From an uncultured beta proteobacterium (GTDB taxonomy: Bacteria > Pseudomonadota > Gammaproteobacteria > Burkholderiales > Burkholderiaceae_C): a DNA stretch of 6,268 nt. Where the stretch lies: positions 1-6,268 of the forward strand of contig CAIQEX010000296.1 in NCBI GenBank assembly GCA_903870955.1, in the 5' to 3' direction. Every line of letters starts with the position of its first letter. The first letter of the stretch is position 1. The notes under the pieces are model-generated. The model worked only from the letters and a program-made list of their open reading frames with translations, searched no databases and was not told the DNA's origin. Below, in pieces: positions 4,614 to 6,268 of the stretch. Made by a program: the position numbers and the translations under genes.

Positions 4614-6268
4614 GTGGCAGATAAAGACGGAATTAAATTGGTCGCGGACTCGCGACATTCGGACGATGGAACGGACGCCTATGCGTCGACCGCATGGGAG
4701 CGTCTGTCGCATGCGCAGGACCTGCACGGATTTGCCGCAGGATGGCTGGATATCCAGTGCCGCAGTTTTGACGCCGTAGTGCGGGGTGTGGTGGTGTTGC
4801 GCAGCACCGAGTCGGCCGCCTTTGCGCCCGCTGCGGTCTGGCCCGAAGGCATTGAAGGCAGCCAACGCCTGGTCAGCGCCGTCGAAGTGGCGCTGCGCGA
4901 CAAGCAGGTGGTGGTGGAAGGTGTGACCCGCGCCGCGCGCCGGCAGGATCCGATTTTTATCGCCCATCCGATTCTGGTGGACGGCGAACTCGTGGGTGCT
5001 GCTGCATTGGAACTCGAAGGCCGCACCCACGCCGCCGTGCAAGACGTGGTGCAGCGCCTGGGTTGGGGCATGGGTTGGCTTGAAGCGCTGGCCCGGCGCA
5101 AAACCTTTACCAGCAAAGCCCGTCTGGTGACGGTACTGGAACTGATTGCTACGTCCTTGCAGCATGAAAAATTTCAGGCAGCGGCCACTGCCGTGGTGAC
5201 GGAGTTGGCCAGCACGTTTGGATGCGAGCGGGTTAGTGTGGGATTCATGAAGGGGCGTCACATCCACGTCGCGGCACTGTCGCACAGCGCGTCGTTCGGC
5301 AAAAAGGCCAACCTGATTCACGCCATCGAAGGCGCCATGGATGAGGCGGCAGACCAACTGGCCACGGTGGTATTTCCGGCCTCCAAGGACGGCACATTTC
5401 AGGTGACACGCGCCCACAACGAACTGTTGCAACAGCATGAGGCGGGTGCGGTGTGCACCATTCCCATGACCGCCGGCGCCCGCGTCCTCGGTGCCTTGGT
5501 GTTGGAGATGCCCACGGGCGCCAGCTTTGATGCGCGCACGGTGGAGTTGTGCGAGCACGCCGCGATGTTGACCGGCCCGGTGCTGGACATCAAACGCCGT
5601 GAAGACCGCTGGCTGGGCCGCAAAGCCATCGACAGTTTTGCCACGCAGTTGCGCCATTTGTTTGGGCCACGCCACTTTGCGCTCAAGCTGTGGGTGTTGT
5701 TGCTGTTGGTACTGGTTGCCTTCTTCTCGGTTGCCAAAGGCGACTATGTCATTACGGCCGATGCCAGCCTCGAGGGCAAGGTTCAGCGGGCGGTAACGGC
5801 TGCCATGCAGGGCTATATCGTGGAGGCCCATGCCCGTGCCGGTGACATCGTGCGCGCCGGTAGCGTACTCGCCGTTTTGGATGACCGAGACCTGCGTCTG
5901 GAGCGCCAAAAATTGATCAGTCAGGCGGCCCAGCAAGACAGTGAGCGGCGCCAGGCAATTGCGGAAGGGAACCGGGCACGCGCCGGTATTCTGGAAGCGC
6001 AAACCGGACAGGTGCGCGCCCAGGCTGCGTTGGTCGAGGAACAGATTGCGCGCACCCGCCTCGTCGCACCCTTTGACGCGGTGGTGGTCAAGGGTGACCT
6101 GAGCCAATCCTTGGGTGCAGCCGTCGAGCGCGGCAATGTGCTGTTTGAACTGGCGCCCCTGGACGCGTATCGCGTGATCATGAAGGTGGACGAGCGCGAT
6201 ATCAACGAGGTCATGGCGGGGCAAAACGGTCGCTTGGCACTCAGCAGCATGCCCAACGAAGGCATTAC
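4614..6268 (+). CDS. GAF-domain/HlyD-type inner-membrane adaptor fusion, 3' end outside window
   Basis: The frame runs from GTG 4614 with no stop to the right edge (551 residues visible). Residues about 40-155 look like a degenerate GAF domain (VWPEG near 75-79, then FIAHPILVDGELVGAAALEL). Residues about 168-327 form a clearer GAF domain (LVTVLELIATSLQ, FGCERVSVGFM, CTIPMTAGARVLGALVLEM, then a helix with ELCEHAAML). Residues about 356-374 are a single transmembrane helix (ALKLWVLLLLVLVAFFSVA). What follows is a HlyD-type periplasmic part: first lipoyl half about 388-423 (AAMQGYIVEAHARAGDIVRAG), hairpin about 424-482 (Arg/Gln/Ala-rich), second half about 483-516 (RLVAPFDAVVVKGDLSQSLG) and the start of the beta-barrel (VIMKVDERDINEV). 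Topology should be N-terminus in the cytosol. Classical HlyD has only a short cytosolic tail, so the roughly 350-residue sensory module is unusual. GAF domains bind small ligands or mediate dimer contacts; the ligand here is unknown. The gene follows the channel gene after 59 bases, suggesting one export complex. Confidence 0.88.
   Translation, partial: MADKDGIKLVADSRHSDDGTDAYASTAWERLSHAQDLHGFAAGWLDIQCRSFDAVVRGVVVLRSTESAAFAPAAVWPEGIEGSQRLVSAVEVALRDKQVVVEGVTRAARRQDPIFIAHPILVDGELVGAAALELEGRTHAAVQDVVQRLGWGMGWLEALARRKTFTSKARLVTVLELIATSLQHEKFQAAATAVVTELASTFGCERVSVGFMKGRHIHVAALSHSASFGKKANLIHAIEGAMDEAADQLATVVFPASKDGTFQVTRAHNELLQQHEAGAVCTIPMTAGARVLGALVLEMPTGASFDARTVELCEHAAMLTGPVLDIKRREDRWLGRKAIDSFATQLRHLFGPRHFALKLWVLLLLVLVAFFSVAKGDYVITADASLEGKVQRAVTAAMQGYIVEAHARAGDIVRAGSVLAVLDDRDLRLERQKLISQAAQQDSERRQAIAEGNRARAGILEAQTGQVRAQAALVEEQIARTRLVAPFDAVVVKGDLSQSLGAAVERGNVLFELAPLDAYRVIMKVDERDINEVMAGQNGRLALSSMPNEGI

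Noticed and set aside
4536..6224. Antisense open frame of 562 codons, the longest complete frame in this part
   Set aside because: It lies opposite a + strand frame with clear GAF, transmembrane and HlyD motifs and a good ribosome binding site. Its translation is His/Gln/Arg-rich without recognisable domains, as expected for the complement of a GC-rich gene.

Overview
The window holds four protein genes, all on the + strand and tightly packed. They read as one gene cluster for an RTX-type calcium-binding surface or exported protein plus parts of its export apparatus. The base composition (GC-rich coding, AT-rich leaders), the Sec signal peptides, the outer-membrane TolC-family protein and the two HlyD/AcrA-type adaptors point to a Gram-negative bacterium, most likely a proteobacterium. 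The sequence alone does not allow a finer placement.

Layout. (1) 1-2142 is the 3' end of a large gene. Three tandem 387-bp units and two further degenerate blocks encode about 32 glycine/aspartate nonapeptides of the hemolysin-type calcium-binding family, followed by a roughly 100-residue non-repeat region, a Pro/Gln/Glu-rich linker and a basic C-terminal tail. The start lies outside the window. (2) 2214-2969 encodes a short, signal-peptide-bearing periplasmic adaptor with a TolC-docking hairpin tip. (3) 3196-4554 encodes a TolC-family outer-membrane channel. It is preceded by a 226-bp AT-rich intergenic region with an extended -10 promoter candidate and two small dyads. (4) 4614 to the window end encodes an unusual inner-membrane adaptor: about 350 cytosolic residues with GAF-like domains, one transmembrane helix, then a HlyD-type periplasmic part. 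It is cut by the right edge. A long antisense frame overlaps it but is a shadow.

Working model (inference). The RTX protein is the substrate, the outer-membrane channel is the exit duct, and the two adaptors bridge the envelope. One adaptor is soluble and carries the TolC-contact motif; the other is membrane-anchored and carries a cytosolic sensory module. No ABC ATPase or protease-type inner-membrane component lies inside the window. Either it is just downstream, or this is a type I-like export system with a different inner-membrane engine. The GAF-HlyD fusion is the most unusual element because it could tie secretion to a cytosolic ligand.
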